The notes: generated by a model not told the origin, from the sequence alone. Shown: positions 1-9,263, numbered from the stretch's first letter. The stretch is DNA of 64,000 nucleotides from Bacillus haynesii (GCF_001969855.1 NZ_MRBL01000006.1:124001-188000); one strand, 5' to 3'. A program made the numbers and translations.

Positions 1-603
1 TTTGGCAAACCGTGATCTTGAGGATTTGAGCGCTTCTGATTCCCTGATCCGTTCCAAATACAGCAGGCCGAGAAGCAAAAAGCCGATCAGCACGATCCTG
101 ACGATCGCATATGACGCGTCAAACGGCGTAAATGTATCGATCACCGCGATATAAACAACGGTCATGATAAAAAAGAATAAAATTCTGCGCTGATAGATCA
201 CCCAGTAATGCAGCAAGTATACGAGCAGCCAAAGAAGGACGTAAAAGAGCAGCGTCCGAAACAACGGCGACATATCCCGCCACATGCCGGAGAAAATATA
301 GGAGAAATTTTGATTCAAATCCTGAAAAAACAGGGCAATCCATGAAGGTGAAAACACCGATCCTTCGTAAAAAATCGTGTGCAGTGCTAACAGAACGAAG
401 CCAAGGCTGACCGGAAATCTGATAAACCAAGGGACCTTAAAAAATGTAAGCAAAAATACAAGGGCAATAAACAAAATAAAAAAGACGGTGTGCCCCGTAT
501 CGGTAAAATACTGCAAAGGACGCAGCCATTCCCACAGCAGCAAAAAGGTTAGCACATAAAAAAGCAGTAAACCGAACCTGTTTCTTTTTCCCCCGGACAA
601 CAT
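1..603 (-). CDS. yebA: YebA-like transglutaminase-domain membrane protein (partial, N-terminal part)
   Basis: The reading frame starts at the ATG at 603 and stays open to the window edge, so about 200 N-terminal residues are visible. They contain roughly six hydrophobic membrane segments, with a basic stretch following the last one. In B. subtilis the gene after yeaD is yebA, a polytopic protein with an extracytoplasmic transglutaminase-like domain; that domain would lie outside this window. The start is four bases past the yeaD stop, with a GAGGTGAG ribosome site overlapping the yeaD end, so the two are translationally coupled. The assignment rests on the membrane profile and gene order. Confidence 0.75.
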   Translation of the reverse strand, partial: MLSGGKRNRFGLLLFYVLTFLLLWEWLRPLQYFTDTGHTVFFILFIALVFLLTFFKVPWFIRFPVSLGFVLLALHTIFYEGSVFSPSWIALFFQDLNQNFSYIFSGMWRDMSPLFRTLLFYVLLWLLVYLLHYWVIYQRRILFFFIMTVVYIAVIDTFTPFDASYAIVRIVLIGFLLLGLLYLERIRESEALKSSRSRFAK

Positions 604-607
604 TTTC

Positions 608-1819
608 TCACCTCGCTTCAGCAAAACCCCGGGAAAAATGTTCCCCGTAAATGACGTTCACTTCAATCCCCCGCGCTTTTAAATGTTGGACAGCCGCGCT
701 TTCCTCGTTTGAGAGATCTCCACCTTTTTTCTTTACCAAACAAATGACGGGCCGTCCGCCGGAGAACGGTTTCTTCAAAGCCTGCACAAGTTCGTTGGTG
801 ATGCGGCTTGTCACAATATATTTGACGGCTTTTCTCATATCGGGATGTCCCAATTCACCCTCTATCAGACTGTGAAACGGCTGGACTGCATCGCAGTCAG
901 CAATCGCCAAGTAGTAAAACAGCTTTCTCAGCTGCTCTTCCCCCTGCCGAACCGGGAAGACATTCCGCTCCTTACCAATGGAAACAAGCCCTGCATTCGT
1001 CCCGCTTCTCATTGCCGAACGAATGATGGAAGCGGTAAACGTGACGATCTCTTCAAAAGCATCAGACGGGGACTGATCCATAAAGACGAGCAGGTCATCC
1101 CCTTTCGTCTGCTCAAATTCCTTCGTCATCAGCTGACTGCGCCGGGCTGACGTCTTCCAGTCGACCCATGCAAAACGGTCGCCAGGCTGATATTCTCTGA
1201 TACCTGACGCCATTGTGCTGTCCTTGCGGCGAAGCTCTGAAACGCGGCCTGCATGCTCGTCATAAGAGCCTCCGCTGGCGCGGTAAGCGATCTCCTGATA
1301 GGAAGGCAAAACAAGAAAGGAATCTTCCAATTGAATCTCGCATTCTCTTTCCAGCAGTCCGAGCGGATCACCTGTACGGACTCTGATGTTGGTTAAACGG
1401 TGGTCTCCTCTCGGAACCGAATCGATCGTGTACGCCATCTTAATTTCTTTGTTAAACCAAGGAAAGAGAAACTGTTTAGCCTCTGCCGAACCTCCGTTTC
1501 TCCCCAACGAATCAGGCAGGCAGTCTTCCACGATCATAAACATGATCGGAAAGGGCCATTTTCTCTTTAGCACGACGAAAGCCTCCAATTGATCACCCGC
1601 TTTATACTGCCCGCGGCTCAGCCTTCGCTCCGCTGTCATGTTCTTCAGCGGATAAAAGGCAAACAGGAAAGCGTAAAGCACAAAGGGAAGAAATGAGTAA
1701 AACAGAAACCAGCTGACAAATCCCCCTTGGAACATCGCATAGCAAAATGTTGAAGCAAACAGAAGAAACAGGATAAACAGCTTCCATCCGTACTTCACAA
1801 GACCAATGCGCTCTCTCAT
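608..1819 (-). CDS. yeaD: DUF58 domain protein YeaD
   Basis: A 403-residue protein with two N-terminal membrane helices (about residues 14-55) and a large cytoplasmic part. The DUF58 signature YQPGDRFAWVDWKTSAR lies at about residues 210-226, and a von Willebrand A-like fold is expected around it. DUF58 proteins work with MoxR AAA+ ATPases and transglutaminase-like partners, here encoded on both sides, in a poorly understood maturation or envelope role. The start codon overlaps the stop of yeaC by one base (TGATG), which indicates one operon. Confidence 0.88.
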   Translation of the reverse strand: MRERIGLVKYGWKLFILFLLFASTFCYAMFQGGFVSWFLFYSFLPFVLYAFLFAFYPLKNMTAERRLSRGQYKAGDQLEAFVVLKRKWPFPIMFMIVEDCLPDSLGRNGGSAEAKQFLFPWFNKEIKMAYTIDSVPRGDHRLTNIRVRTGDPLGLLERECEIQLEDSFLVLPSYQEIAYRASGGSYDEHAGRVSELRRKDSTMASGIREYQPGDRFAWVDWKTSARRSQLMTKEFEQTKGDDLLVFMDQSPSDAFEEIVTFTASIIRSAMRSGTNAGLVSIGKERNVFPVRQGEEQLRKLFYYLAIADCDAVQPFHSLIEGELGHPDMRKAVKYIVTSRITNELVQALKKPFSGGRPVICLVKKKGGDLSNEESAAVQHLKARGIEVNVIYGEHFSRGFAEAR

Positions 1820-2781
1820 CAGTTGCTCATCGGCCTTCCGACGGGAACTTCCGTTTTTGACATAATGTCCCGAAGGACAGCTTCAGGCCGCTTTCCTTCA
1901 AATTTCGCCTCTGACCGCAGGATCATTCTGTGCGCAAGGGTAAAAGGCGCCAAGTATTGAATATCATCAGGAATGACATAATCGCGGTTATATAAAAATG
2001 CAAACGCCTGAGCAGCCTTCATCAAGGCGATTGAGCCGCGCGGACTCACGCCGAGATAAACGGCGGAATGACTCCTCGTTTTTTGGGTGATCTCAACAAT
2101 GTATTCTTTAATCGCAACGTCTACATACACCTTTTCAGCCTCTTTTTGAAATGCGGCAAGCTCTTCCTTCTCTATGACAGGCTCAATCTCCTCAATCGGG
2201 CTGCGGTTTTCCTGAAGATCGAGCACTTGAAGCTCTTCGCGCACTGTTGGATATCCCATTCTCAGCTTGAATAAAAAGCGGTCAAGCTGAGCTTCCGGCA
2301 GCGGGTATGTCCCTTCATACTCGACAGGGTTTTGCGTGGCCATCACAAAAAAAGGTTTTGAAAGCTGCATTGTCACACCGTCTACTGTCACACTTCCTTC
2401 TTCCATCGCTTCAAGAAGCGCCGACTGGGTTTTCGGCGATGTTCTGTTGATTTCATCGGCGAGGATGATGTCCCCCATAATCGGACCTGAACGATATTCA
2501 AATTCCAGTGTTTTCGGATTATATATAGAAACGCCTGTTACATCTGAAGGCAGTAAATCTGGCGTAAACTGGATTCTCTTAAATTCAGCGCCGGTTGACT
2601 TTGCCAGGGCGCGAACCATCATCGTCTTTCCGACGCCGGGAACGTCTTCCAGCAGGACGTGTCCGTTTGCAAGAATGGCAGTCAGGCTTAAAACGGCAAT
2701 ATCTTTCTTTCCTACCATTACTTTGTCAATATTATCAGCTACTTTTCCCAAAACGGGATGCAGCGCTTCTTCGTATGCCAT
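1819..2781 (-). CDS. yeaC: MoxR-family AAA+ ATPase YeaC
   Basis: A 320-residue AAA+ ATPase of the MoxR family. The Walker A segment DVPGVGKT is at residues 46-53, Walker B ILADE near 106-110, and the sensor region around MATQNP follows. The family acts as a chaperone-like ATPase on VWA or DUF58 partners; YeaD is encoded directly downstream. I chose the ATG at 2781 because a strong GAGGAGGAAGAGG ribosome site precedes it. The frame extends 24 codons further upstream without such a site. It heads the yeaC-yeaD-yebA operon. Confidence 0.9.
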   Translation of the reverse strand: MAYEEALHPVLGKVADNIDKVMVGKKDIAVLSLTAILANGHVLLEDVPGVGKTMMVRALAKSTGAEFKRIQFTPDLLPSDVTGVSIYNPKTLEFEYRSGPIMGDIILADEINRTSPKTQSALLEAMEEGSVTVDGVTMQLSKPFFVMATQNPVEYEGTYPLPEAQLDRFLFKLRMGYPTVREELQVLDLQENRSPIEEIEPVIEKEELAAFQKEAEKVYVDVAIKEYIVEITQKTRSHSAVYLGVSPRGSIALMKAAQAFAFLYNRDYVIPDDIQYLAPFTLAHRMILRSEAKFEGKRPEAVLRDIMSKTEVPVGRPMSN

Positions 2782-2914
2782 CCTCTTCCTCCTCATTGCT
2801 GACGAATCGAATTTATTTAACTTTACCATAAACGATGTGCTCCCAGAAAACAACTGACTGGCGGAAAATAGAATTTTGTCTTTTTTTATTTCGAATTTAC
2901 AAAGTGAAAAAACA

Positions 2915-2942
2915 AAAAAAGCGGTCAGTGACCGCTTTTATT
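2915..2942 (-). terminator. Rho-independent terminator of mneS
   Basis: On the minus strand AAAAGCGGTCA and TGACCGCTTTT pair around a one-base centre, followed by seven T. The left arm includes the mneS stop codon, so gene and terminator overlap. Confidence 0.8.
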
Positions 2943-3810
2943 TTTCTTTAGAGGGCTCTATGTGAACATGGGAATGAACGATCGAGTGCTCCTCCTGCAT
3001 TCTTCTCTCAATTTCATCGGCGATGTCATGGCTTTCTGCAATGTTGAGATCGGACCTTACCTCCACGATAATTTCCACATGGATGGCGCTGCCCAAATAA
3101 CGCGCTTTTACATCTTTGATATTGCCGACGCCGGGAACTTTCCGGATCGTTTCTTTATACGTTGAAATATGTTTAATATCGAATCCGTCCGTCAAGGAAT
3201 GGGCTGCCTCTTTAAAAATCCCCCATGCCGTTTTGCAGATGATTAATCCGATGATAAACGCGGCTGCCGTATCGACCCATGCAAGGTTAAACTGCGAAGC
3301 AAAGATGCCTGCGAATGTTCCGATGCTGACATAGGCATCTGATTTATTATCGGCGGCTGCTGCATAGAGAGCATGGCTGTTTACCTTTTTTGCCAGCTTT
3401 TTATTGTAGAGGAAAACCAAAAACATCACGACGGCGCTGCCTGCAGCCGTCCAGGCCGCAATCATATCCGGTGTCGTTTCCTTCGGATTAAACAGCATTT
3501 CGCCCGAGCTGTACAGCACTTCAAGACCGACCACCATCATGATAAATGAAGCGATCATCGAGGCGATCGTCTCGGCGCGGAAATGTCCGTACGGATGGTC
3601 TTCATCAGGCGGCTTCTGCGAAATCCTGAGGCCGATCAGCACCGCTAATGAGGCGATAATATCGGTTGTATTGTTCAGTCCGTCGGCTCTGAGGGCTTCG
3701 GAGTGAAATGCAAGCCCGACGGCCAATTTCACGGCCGACAGCACAAGGTAAGCGATGATGCTGACCCAAGCCCCGGTTTCACCTTTTTTTAATTCATCAT
3801 ACCGTTCCAT
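2938..3810 (-). CDS. mneS: Cation diffusion facilitator, Mn(II) efflux (MneS/YeaB)
   Basis: A 290-residue cation diffusion facilitator with the usual six membrane helices and a C-terminal cytoplasmic ferredoxin-like domain ending in a His-rich tail (HSHVHIE). Helix 2 carries the metal-site pattern DGLNNTTD (residues 43-50), and the loop DEDHPYGH is typical of this branch. The B. subtilis orthologue YeaB was renamed MneS after it was shown to export manganese together with MneP. It is transcribed alone, upstream of yeaC in the same direction, with its own terminator. Metal specificity is inferred from orthology. Confidence 0.88.
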   Translation of the reverse strand: MERYDELKKGETGAWVSIIAYLVLSAVKLAVGLAFHSEALRADGLNNTTDIIASLAVLIGLRISQKPPDEDHPYGHFRAETIASMIASFIMMVVGLEVLYSSGEMLFNPKETTPDMIAAWTAAGSAVVMFLVFLYNKKLAKKVNSHALYAAAADNKSDAYVSIGTFAGIFASQFNLAWVDTAAAFIIGLIICKTAWGIFKEAAHSLTDGFDIKHISTYKETIRKVPGVGNIKDVKARYLGSAIHVEIIVEVRSDLNIAESHDIADEIERRMQEEHSIVHSHVHIEPSKEK

Positions 3811-4259
3811 AAAAAGCTTCCTTTCCCATCCGTGTTTTCGCTTTTAATCATACAAAGCAAAACTTGAGTGAGTCTATAGAAACATGATTCACTTCTTGCA
3901 GAAATATAGTCAGAGTTGAACTTTTTTTATTTAAGGAAACAAATTTCAGTTGGGTCAAAACCGGTAAAGCCCTTTTTATATAAGGGTTTTGCGAAAATCT
4001 CAAATGATTCGCGCTGGATCGGATGAAAGGACGGTATCTTCTTTCTGAATATTTTTTCTTTAGAGCCCCTGCATGATTCTTCTAAAAAATATTAAACAAA
4101 CCTGAAATTTAAACGATATTAAAAAAGTTGAAAACAGTCCTTAAAACTCTGATGATTATAATTAATAGTAAAATAGTCACAAAAAACATATGGACTTTTT
4201 TCCTTTTTTGGATTATTATGTTTTAGACATTATTACATAGATTATGAGGGGGACATTAC
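3811..4259. other. AT-rich intergenic region between mneS and the DUF4352 gene
   Basis: No convincing gene lies in these 449 bases between divergent genes. A hairpin AAAGCCCTT/AAGGGTTTT at about 3966-3990 has no clear T-tract. A TTTAAGGAAAC segment at 3930-3940 resembles half of the MntR operator known from Bacillus manganese genes. No good sigma-A promoter for the plus-strand gene could be pinned down, though a TATAAT-like motif occurs near 4157. Confidence 0.35.
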
Positions 4260-5180
4260 ATGTCAGAACAAACAAATCTTCAAGCCCCTGTCAAACGTAC
4301 AGCAGAATTTGTACTGGGGTTACTAGGCGGTATTTTTGGGATTTTTGCAGGATTTTCAGGATTATTATTCGGAGGGTTAGGCGCCGCTTTAGAAGCGGAC
4401 GGCGCTGGAGAAGTTATCGGATCATCCTGGGCGGTTATTTTGCTATCTGCACTGGCCATTGTCGGTGCATGTATCGTTAAAAAACATACTAAATTAGCGG
4501 GTACTTTTTATATCGCGGCTGCAATAGGAGGAACTGTCGGCGTCAGCCTGGCATATATCGTTCCGCTTATCCTGCTATTAATCGGCGGATGTAAAGCATT
4601 GTTCAGCGGCGAGAATAAAGGTCTTGTCTTTAAAAAATGGTGGTTCTATGTCACGATTATTGGATCCATCGTATTCGTCATGATGTTCGCTTCAAGCGGC
4701 TCTTCTTCTCAAGAAAGCAAATCGTCCGGAAGCAGTGCAAAGACGACAGCCGCAAAAACTAGCGAAGAAAAAAGCAATGACGATGCCAAAGAAGAAAAAA
4801 CTGAATTTGGTTTAAATGAAACAGCTGATCTTGATGGCACCCACATCACAGTTACTAACGTTAAAAAATCGATGGGTAATGAATCTTTCAAACCAAAAAA
4901 CGGTAATGAATATGTAGTTGTAACACTTAACATAGAAAATAAAAGCGATGAAGATATTTCCTATAACCCGCTTGATTTTCAAATTCAAAATGAAGATGGA
5001 CAAATTACGCACAATACGTTTGGACCATCAGATGATAACAACCTATCCTCTGGAAATCTGACGCCAAACGGTAAGGTATCTGGAACAATCACTTTTGAGA
5101 CTAAAAAGAGCAAAACATATAAGGTCATCTACACTCCTGAATTTTGGAATGACAAAAAAATTACTTTCAACCTTAAATAA
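4260..5180 (+). CDS. Membrane protein with DUF4064-like N-terminus and DUF4352 domain
   Basis: A 306-residue protein. Residues 10-115 form three hydrophobic segments beginning KRTAEFVLGLLGGIFG, which resembles DUF4064; a fourth membrane helix follows at about 125-142. A Ser/Lys/Glu-rich linker then leads to a C-terminal immunoglobulin-like DUF4352 domain (about 180-306), expected outside the cell. DUF4352 domains are common in Gram-positive surface lipoproteins and lack a defined activity. A GAGGGGGAC ribosome site precedes the ATG. It is monocistronic, with a terminator directly after it. Function unknown. Confidence 0.8.
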   Translation: MSEQTNLQAPVKRTAEFVLGLLGGIFGIFAGFSGLLFGGLGAALEADGAGEVIGSSWAVILLSALAIVGACIVKKHTKLAGTFYIAAAIGGTVGVSLAYIVPLILLLIGGCKALFSGENKGLVFKKWWFYVTIIGSIVFVMMFASSGSSSQESKSSGSSAKTTAAKTSEEKSNDDAKEEKTEFGLNETADLDGTHITVTNVKKSMGNESFKPKNGNEYVVVTLNIENKSDEDISYNPLDFQIQNEDGQITHNTFGPSDDNNLSSGNLTPNGKVSGTITFETKKSKTYKVIYTPEFWNDKKITFNLK

Positions 5181-5186
5181 TTCAAA

Positions 5187-5218
5187 AAAACTTGCAAAGG
5201 AATCTTTGCAAGTTTTTT
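5187..5218 (+). terminator. Bidirectional terminator between convergent genes
   Basis: AAAACTTGCAAAG and CTTTGCAAGTTTT form a 13-bp stem around GAAT, followed by T residues on both strands. It serves the DUF4352 gene and the convergent acyltransferase gene, whose stop codon touches it. Confidence 0.85.
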
Positions 5219-6224
5219 AATTGCATTTTTTCCGCCCAAGCACGATCGGATACCGGTTCAACAAAAAGATGCAAGGCACCATTACAAGCAATGTCATGCC
5301 GGTGTAAAGCGCGCTCCATACCAGGGAGCCGTATGTCTCATCAAGGGAAACTTGCGTGAAGTAGTAGACGACGGCTTTCAGCATCCTGATAACCGGGTAG
5401 TGCAGTACGAGAATGATCAGCGAGTTTTTGCCGAGGAACTTGAGAAGCTTTGCTTTTTCGAGTTTAAAGCTGCTGAAAATGACGCCTGCCGTCCCCAGAA
5501 ATGAGGTCATATAAAAGATCGCCATGTTTCCGTACTCATTGGCCCTCATATCCACTCTGACGTTCAGGGTCTGCAAACAGCCGACCGCGATGAATAAAAG
5601 AAGCGTGAGCAGCAGCGTTCTTCGGTCTCTCATCTTATTCAGATTATTTTTCAACAGAAAACCGGCCGAATAAAAGACGATGGCGGTCAGGGCCACTTCA
5701 ATATTCCACGGCAGCTTGATGCCCACATATTGATCATTCAAATAGCCCAAAACGGCTGAGACCAATACGGCGATGACGATAAACAGCCTGCCTTTCCCCC
5801 ATCTCTTCACGATGAAAAACAGCATTTCAACGATGAATAAGCATGTTAAAAACCAGAGCGCCGGGTTGTGTGTCAGCATGTAGTCATCAGGCATCGAATA
5901 AAAAATCCCTTTAAACGGTACAACCGGATCGACATCCGAACTGCCGGTGAACGTAAAATGCCTCTCGACGAGAACCCAGAATATATAGGCTAGAACGGAG
6001 AAGATGAAGTACGGCAAAAGGAGCGTCTTTATTTTTTTAAAGAGAAAAGATGTAAAAGTCATATTCCCATCATGGTAAACGAGGCCGGACAGAAAGAAAA
6101 ACAGAGGCATATGAAATGCAAAAATGAACGTTTTCAGCCAATCCGGCGTCGGTGTATGGCCCAACACGACCAATATAATTCCCACGCCTTTTGAAACATC
6201 AATCCACTCTATTCTTTTCTGCAA
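5217..6224 (-). CDS. Acyltransferase family 3 membrane protein
   Basis: A 335-residue integral membrane protein with about ten hydrophobic segments. The N-terminus IEWIDVSKGVGIILVVLGHT contains the acyltransferase-3 signature, with the conserved His in the first helix and FAFHMPLFFFLSGL in the second. This family O-acetylates surface polysaccharides, peptidoglycan or teichoic-acid sugars; the substrate cannot be told from sequence. It resembles the fucose O-acetylase-like branch. An AAAGGAGAT ribosome site lies before the ATG. It stands alone between convergent and divergent neighbours. Confidence 0.82.
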   Translation of the reverse strand: MQKRIEWIDVSKGVGIILVVLGHTPTPDWLKTFIFAFHMPLFFFLSGLVYHDGNMTFTSFLFKKIKTLLLPYFIFSVLAYIFWVLVERHFTFTGSSDVDPVVPFKGIFYSMPDDYMLTHNPALWFLTCLFIVEMLFFIVKRWGKGRLFIVIAVLVSAVLGYLNDQYVGIKLPWNIEVALTAIVFYSAGFLLKNNLNKMRDRRTLLLTLLLFIAVGCLQTLNVRVDMRANEYGNMAIFYMTSFLGTAGVIFSSFKLEKAKLLKFLGKNSLIILVLHYPVIRMLKAVVYYFTQVSLDETYGSLVWSALYTGMTLLVMVPCIFLLNRYPIVLGRKKCN

Positions 6225-6430
6225 TACGGGTATCTCCTTTCAGACTGATTCGCCCTATAAGAAAGGGTTTACACATAATGTACCACCATCCCCGCCTTTC
6301 TTCCTTTGCGAACCACGCCTCAAGGCAATTTTTAATCGTTAGGAAATATTCTGTTCATCTTCTTGTCATGATCGAATCTTTTTTTTAACATTCTCAGCAC
6401 AAATCACATTTCTTATTCTCATCATGAGGA

Positions 6431-6460
6431 ACCAGACCATGCAACCCGTCTTATAATGTA
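6431..6460 (+). promoter_or_regulatory. Possible sigma-K-type promoter of cotA
   Basis: TATAATGTA at 6452-6460 fits the sigma-K -10 pattern CATAnnnTA except at the first base, and an ACC motif lies 18 bases upstream at 6431-6433. No TTGACA-like -35 is present. B. subtilis cotA is transcribed late in the mother cell by sigma-K, so the match is plausible but not exact. Confidence 0.4.
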
Positions 6461-6498
6461 ATGATCTTTTCATCAGAACAAAAGAGGACAGGTGAAAC

Positions 6499-8040
6499 AT
6501 GAAACTTGAAAAATTCGTTGACCGGCTCCCCATTCCAAAAGTGCTTAAACCCCACAGCAAAAGCAAGGAAATAACCTATTATGAAGTCACCATGAAAGAA
6601 TTTCAGCAACAGCTTCACCGCGATCTGCCGCCTACCCGGCTGTTTGGATATAACGGAGTTTATCCCGGCCCTACCTTCGAAGTGCAGAAACACGAAAAAG
6701 TTGCGGTCAAATGGTTGAATAAGCTTCCGGATCGTCATTTTCTCCCCGTCGACCATACGCTTCATGATGACGGGCATCATGAACATGAAGTGAAGACGGT
6801 TGTTCATTTGCACGGAGGCTGTACGCCTGCTGACAGCGACGGATATCCTGAGGCTTGGTACACAAAAGACTTCCATGCAAAAGGCCCTTTTTTTGAAAGG
6901 GAAGTGTATGAATATCCGAATGAGCAGGATGCTACAGCCCTTTGGTATCATGACCATGCAATGGCCATTACAAGGCTGAATGTATATGCGGGGCTTGTCG
7001 GTTTATATTTGATTCGCGACAGGGAAGAGCGGTCATTGAACTTGCCGAAGGGAGAATATGAAATCCCGCTCTTGATTCAGGATAAGTCATTTCATGAAGA
7101 TGGTTCATTGTTTTATCCGCGGCAGCCTGACAACCCTGCGCCGGATCTTCCGGACCCGTCGATTGTTCCGGCTTTTTGCGGCGATACCATTTTAGTCAAC
7201 GGCAAGGTATGGCCTTTTGCTGAATTTGAACCCCGAAAATACCGATTTCGGATACTGAACGCCTCCAATACGAGAATCTTTGAGCTGTATTTCGATCATG
7301 ACATCACATGTCATCAAATCGGCACGGACGGCGGACTTCTGCAGCATCCGGTCAAAGTCAATGAACTGGTGATCGCGCCGGCTGAAAGGTGCGATATCAT
7401 CGTCGATTTTTCACGAGCCGAAGGTAAAACCATGACATTGAAAAACCGGATCGGCTGCGGCGGACAAGACGCAGATCCCGATACTGATGCAGACATCATG
7501 CAATTCCGCATCTCAAAGCCATTGAAGCAAAAAGATACAAGTTCATTGCCGAAAATATTAAGAAAACGCCCATTTTACCGGAGACACAAGATCAATGCCC
7601 TCAGAAATCTGTCGTTGGGCGCGGCCGTTGACCAATATGGAAGACCTGTTCTGCTTTTAAACAACACAAAGTGGCATGAACCGGTAACTGAAACTCCCGC
7701 ACTTGGCAGCACTGAGATCTGGTCGATCATCAATGCCGGAAGGGCGATCCATCCGATCCATTTACATCTTGTTCAATTTTTGATTCTCGACCACCGGCCA
7801 TTTGATATCGAGCGGTATCAGGAAAACGGAGAACTTGTCTTTACGGGTCCGGCAGTTCCTCCGGCACCGAATGAAAAAGGGCTGAAAGACACTGTCAAAG
7901 TTCCTCCGGGCTCGGTGACGCGCATTATCGCCACCTTTGCGCCGTACAGCGGCAGATATGTTTGGCACTGCCACATCCTCGAGCACGAAGATTACGATAT
8001 GATGCGCCCTCTTGAAGTGACGGATGTTCGTCATCAATAA
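6499..8040 (+). CDS. cotA: Spore coat laccase (multicopper oxidase) CotA
   Basis: A 513-residue multicopper oxidase, the same length as B. subtilis CotA. Copper ligands are visible: HLH at 103-105, HDH at 151-153, HPIHLH near residue 420, and WHCHILEHEDYDM at 489-501 with the type 1 copper Cys491, His496 and axial Met501. CotA is an outer spore-coat enzyme that oxidises phenols with reduction of oxygen to water, making the brown spore pigment and protecting against UV and peroxide. A GAGGACAGGTG ribosome site precedes the ATG. The gene stands alone and ends at a hairpin joined to a repeated element. Confidence 0.96.
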   Translation: MKLEKFVDRLPIPKVLKPHSKSKEITYYEVTMKEFQQQLHRDLPPTRLFGYNGVYPGPTFEVQKHEKVAVKWLNKLPDRHFLPVDHTLHDDGHHEHEVKTVVHLHGGCTPADSDGYPEAWYTKDFHAKGPFFEREVYEYPNEQDATALWYHDHAMAITRLNVYAGLVGLYLIRDREERSLNLPKGEYEIPLLIQDKSFHEDGSLFYPRQPDNPAPDLPDPSIVPAFCGDTILVNGKVWPFAEFEPRKYRFRILNASNTRIFELYFDHDITCHQIGTDGGLLQHPVKVNELVIAPAERCDIIVDFSRAEGKTMTLKNRIGCGGQDADPDTDADIMQFRISKPLKQKDTSSLPKILRKRPFYRRHKINALRNLSLGAAVDQYGRPVLLLNNTKWHEPVTETPALGSTEIWSIINAGRAIHPIHLHLVQFLILDHRPFDIERYQENGELVFTGPAVPPAPNEKGLKDTVKVPPGSVTRIIATFAPYSGRYVWHCHILEHEDYDMMRPLEVTDVRHQ

Positions 8041-8044
8041 CAAA

Positions 8045-8066
8045 AAGCCTCCGCTATTGGAGGCTT
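8045..8066 (+). terminator. cotA terminator stem, T-tract replaced by a repeat element
   Basis: AAGCCTCC and GGAGGCTT form an 8-bp stem just after the cotA stop codon. The expected run of T is missing because the repeat starting CAGATTGTTGAC follows the right arm directly. Confidence 0.6.
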
Positions 8067-8254
8067 CAGATTGTTGACAAAATCGCAAAACGGCTTTTTG
8101 TTTTGCGATTTTGCCATCCCTTCAGCGTGACCCGCTTTGCAGTCTAGGAAGGCTGAGCATCGGAACTGACTTACACAGGATGTGATGATGGCGGTGTTCA
8201 GGCAGGACGCCTGGGCCGTTAGCTGCCGTTCCTTTTTTATTCGTGAACACCGAC
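8067..8254 (+). repeat. Intergenic repeat element, copy 1 (about 190 bp)
   Basis: This segment is closely similar to 42109-42303 over its whole length. Shared blocks include TTGTTGACAAAATC, GCAGTCTAGGAAGGC, CACAGGATGTGATGA and CAGGCAGGACGCCTG. It contains a perfect 14-bp hairpin (8078-8091 with 8100-8113) and a second stem (8196-8203 with 8209-8216) extended by an outer helix. The two copies differ at stem positions in ways that keep pairing. It lies after a plus-strand gene, as copy 2 does. No coding potential was seen. Confidence 0.85.
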
Positions 8255-8383
8255 ATAGCAGGCCTGACAGCGAATGCGAGGGTTTGTCGACACGCTGGGC
8301 TTTTAATAAAGCACAAATCATCAAAAAAACCATCGCTTGATTCCTGTACAATAGGATCATCAAATCGTAAAGGGTGGATGAAT

Positions 8384-9256
8384 ATGGATGATTACGAAAG
8401 AATTCAAAACGCGGTTCATTTTATCGAAGAACACCTTCAAAACGATTTAAACATTACGGATATTGCGGCTACATCGTGTTTCTCCCCGTTTCATTTTCAA
8501 AGGCTTTTTCAGGCGATCTCCGGTTTTTCCGTTTATCAATACATTCGCAACCGGCGCCTGTCTGAAGCTGCGCTTCTGCTTGAGAAATCGGACCGTTCCA
8601 TTCTCGATATCGCAATCGATTTCGGCTATGGTTCACAGGAAGCTTTCGGCAGGGCATTCTCACAGTACTTCGGCATCACTCCGGCCAAGTACCGCAAAGA
8701 AAAGGTCAAGCTTGATTTTCAATCCAAAATTAACTTTCTCGCATATAAAGAAAGGATGACTGGAGATGTGAACATCCCAAAGCCGCACATCACTCATTTA
8801 AACGACATACATATGATCGGATATGAGTACCGGACAAATTTAAACGATGAAAAGTATTTCGAAGATATCCCGAAATTCTACAACGATTTCGGCCGAAATG
8901 GATACTTTATGAAAGTCCCTCAAAAAACGGCTCCGAATATGTGTTACGGTCTGTCATGCCGCTTCCGGGATGACGGAGGTTTCTCATTTATCATCGGGGA
9001 AGCCGTTCGCGAAACAGCAGCCGGGGAAGTGCCAGAGCCGCTTATGCATATGAAAATTCCCGGTGGCAAATACGCCGTATTTCATGTGAACGGCTCGACT
9101 GAATCAGTACAGAACACAAGAAGATACATCTATGGATCATGGCTGATGAATACCAATTACGAGAGAACAGAAGGACCGGACTTTGAAGTGACTGATGTGT
9201 GCCGTTCCGTACCGCCGAACGAGATGAAGATGACCATCTATATCCCGCTTCTGTAA
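8384..9256 (+). CDS. AraC-family regulator with GyrI-like effector domain
   Basis: A 290-residue regulator. Residues 1-105 hold a double helix-turn-helix of the AraC type (DLNITDIAATSCFSPFHFQR, then ILDIAIDFGYGSQEAFGRAF). Residues 125-290 form a GyrI-like domain, which in relatives such as Rob or SoxS-like regulators binds small hydrophobic ligands. The ATG at 8384 is preferred because AAAGGGTGG lies at a proper distance; the in-frame ATG at 8378 is too close to it. Longer upstream frames would run into the repeat element. Targets are unknown. Confidence 0.85.
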   Translation: MDDYERIQNAVHFIEEHLQNDLNITDIAATSCFSPFHFQRLFQAISGFSVYQYIRNRRLSEAALLLEKSDRSILDIAIDFGYGSQEAFGRAFSQYFGITPAKYRKEKVKLDFQSKINFLAYKERMTGDVNIPKPHITHLNDIHMIGYEYRTNLNDEKYFEDIPKFYNDFGRNGYFMKVPQKTAPNMCYGLSCRFRDDGGFSFIIGEAVRETAAGEVPEPLMHMKIPGGKYAVFHVNGSTESVQNTRRYIYGSWLMNTNYERTEGPDFEVTDVCRSVPPNEMKMTIYIPLL

Positions 9257-9263
9257 AAACGCC

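Noticed and set aside
2336..2857. 173-codon plus-strand frame opposite yeaC
   Set aside because: It lies wholly antisense to a well-supported AAA+ gene and has no ribosome site or recognisable domain.
3930..3940. MntR-like half-site upstream of mneS
   Set aside because: Only one half matches my recollection of the MntR operator, and it is more than 100 bases from the start codon, so it is too weak to call.
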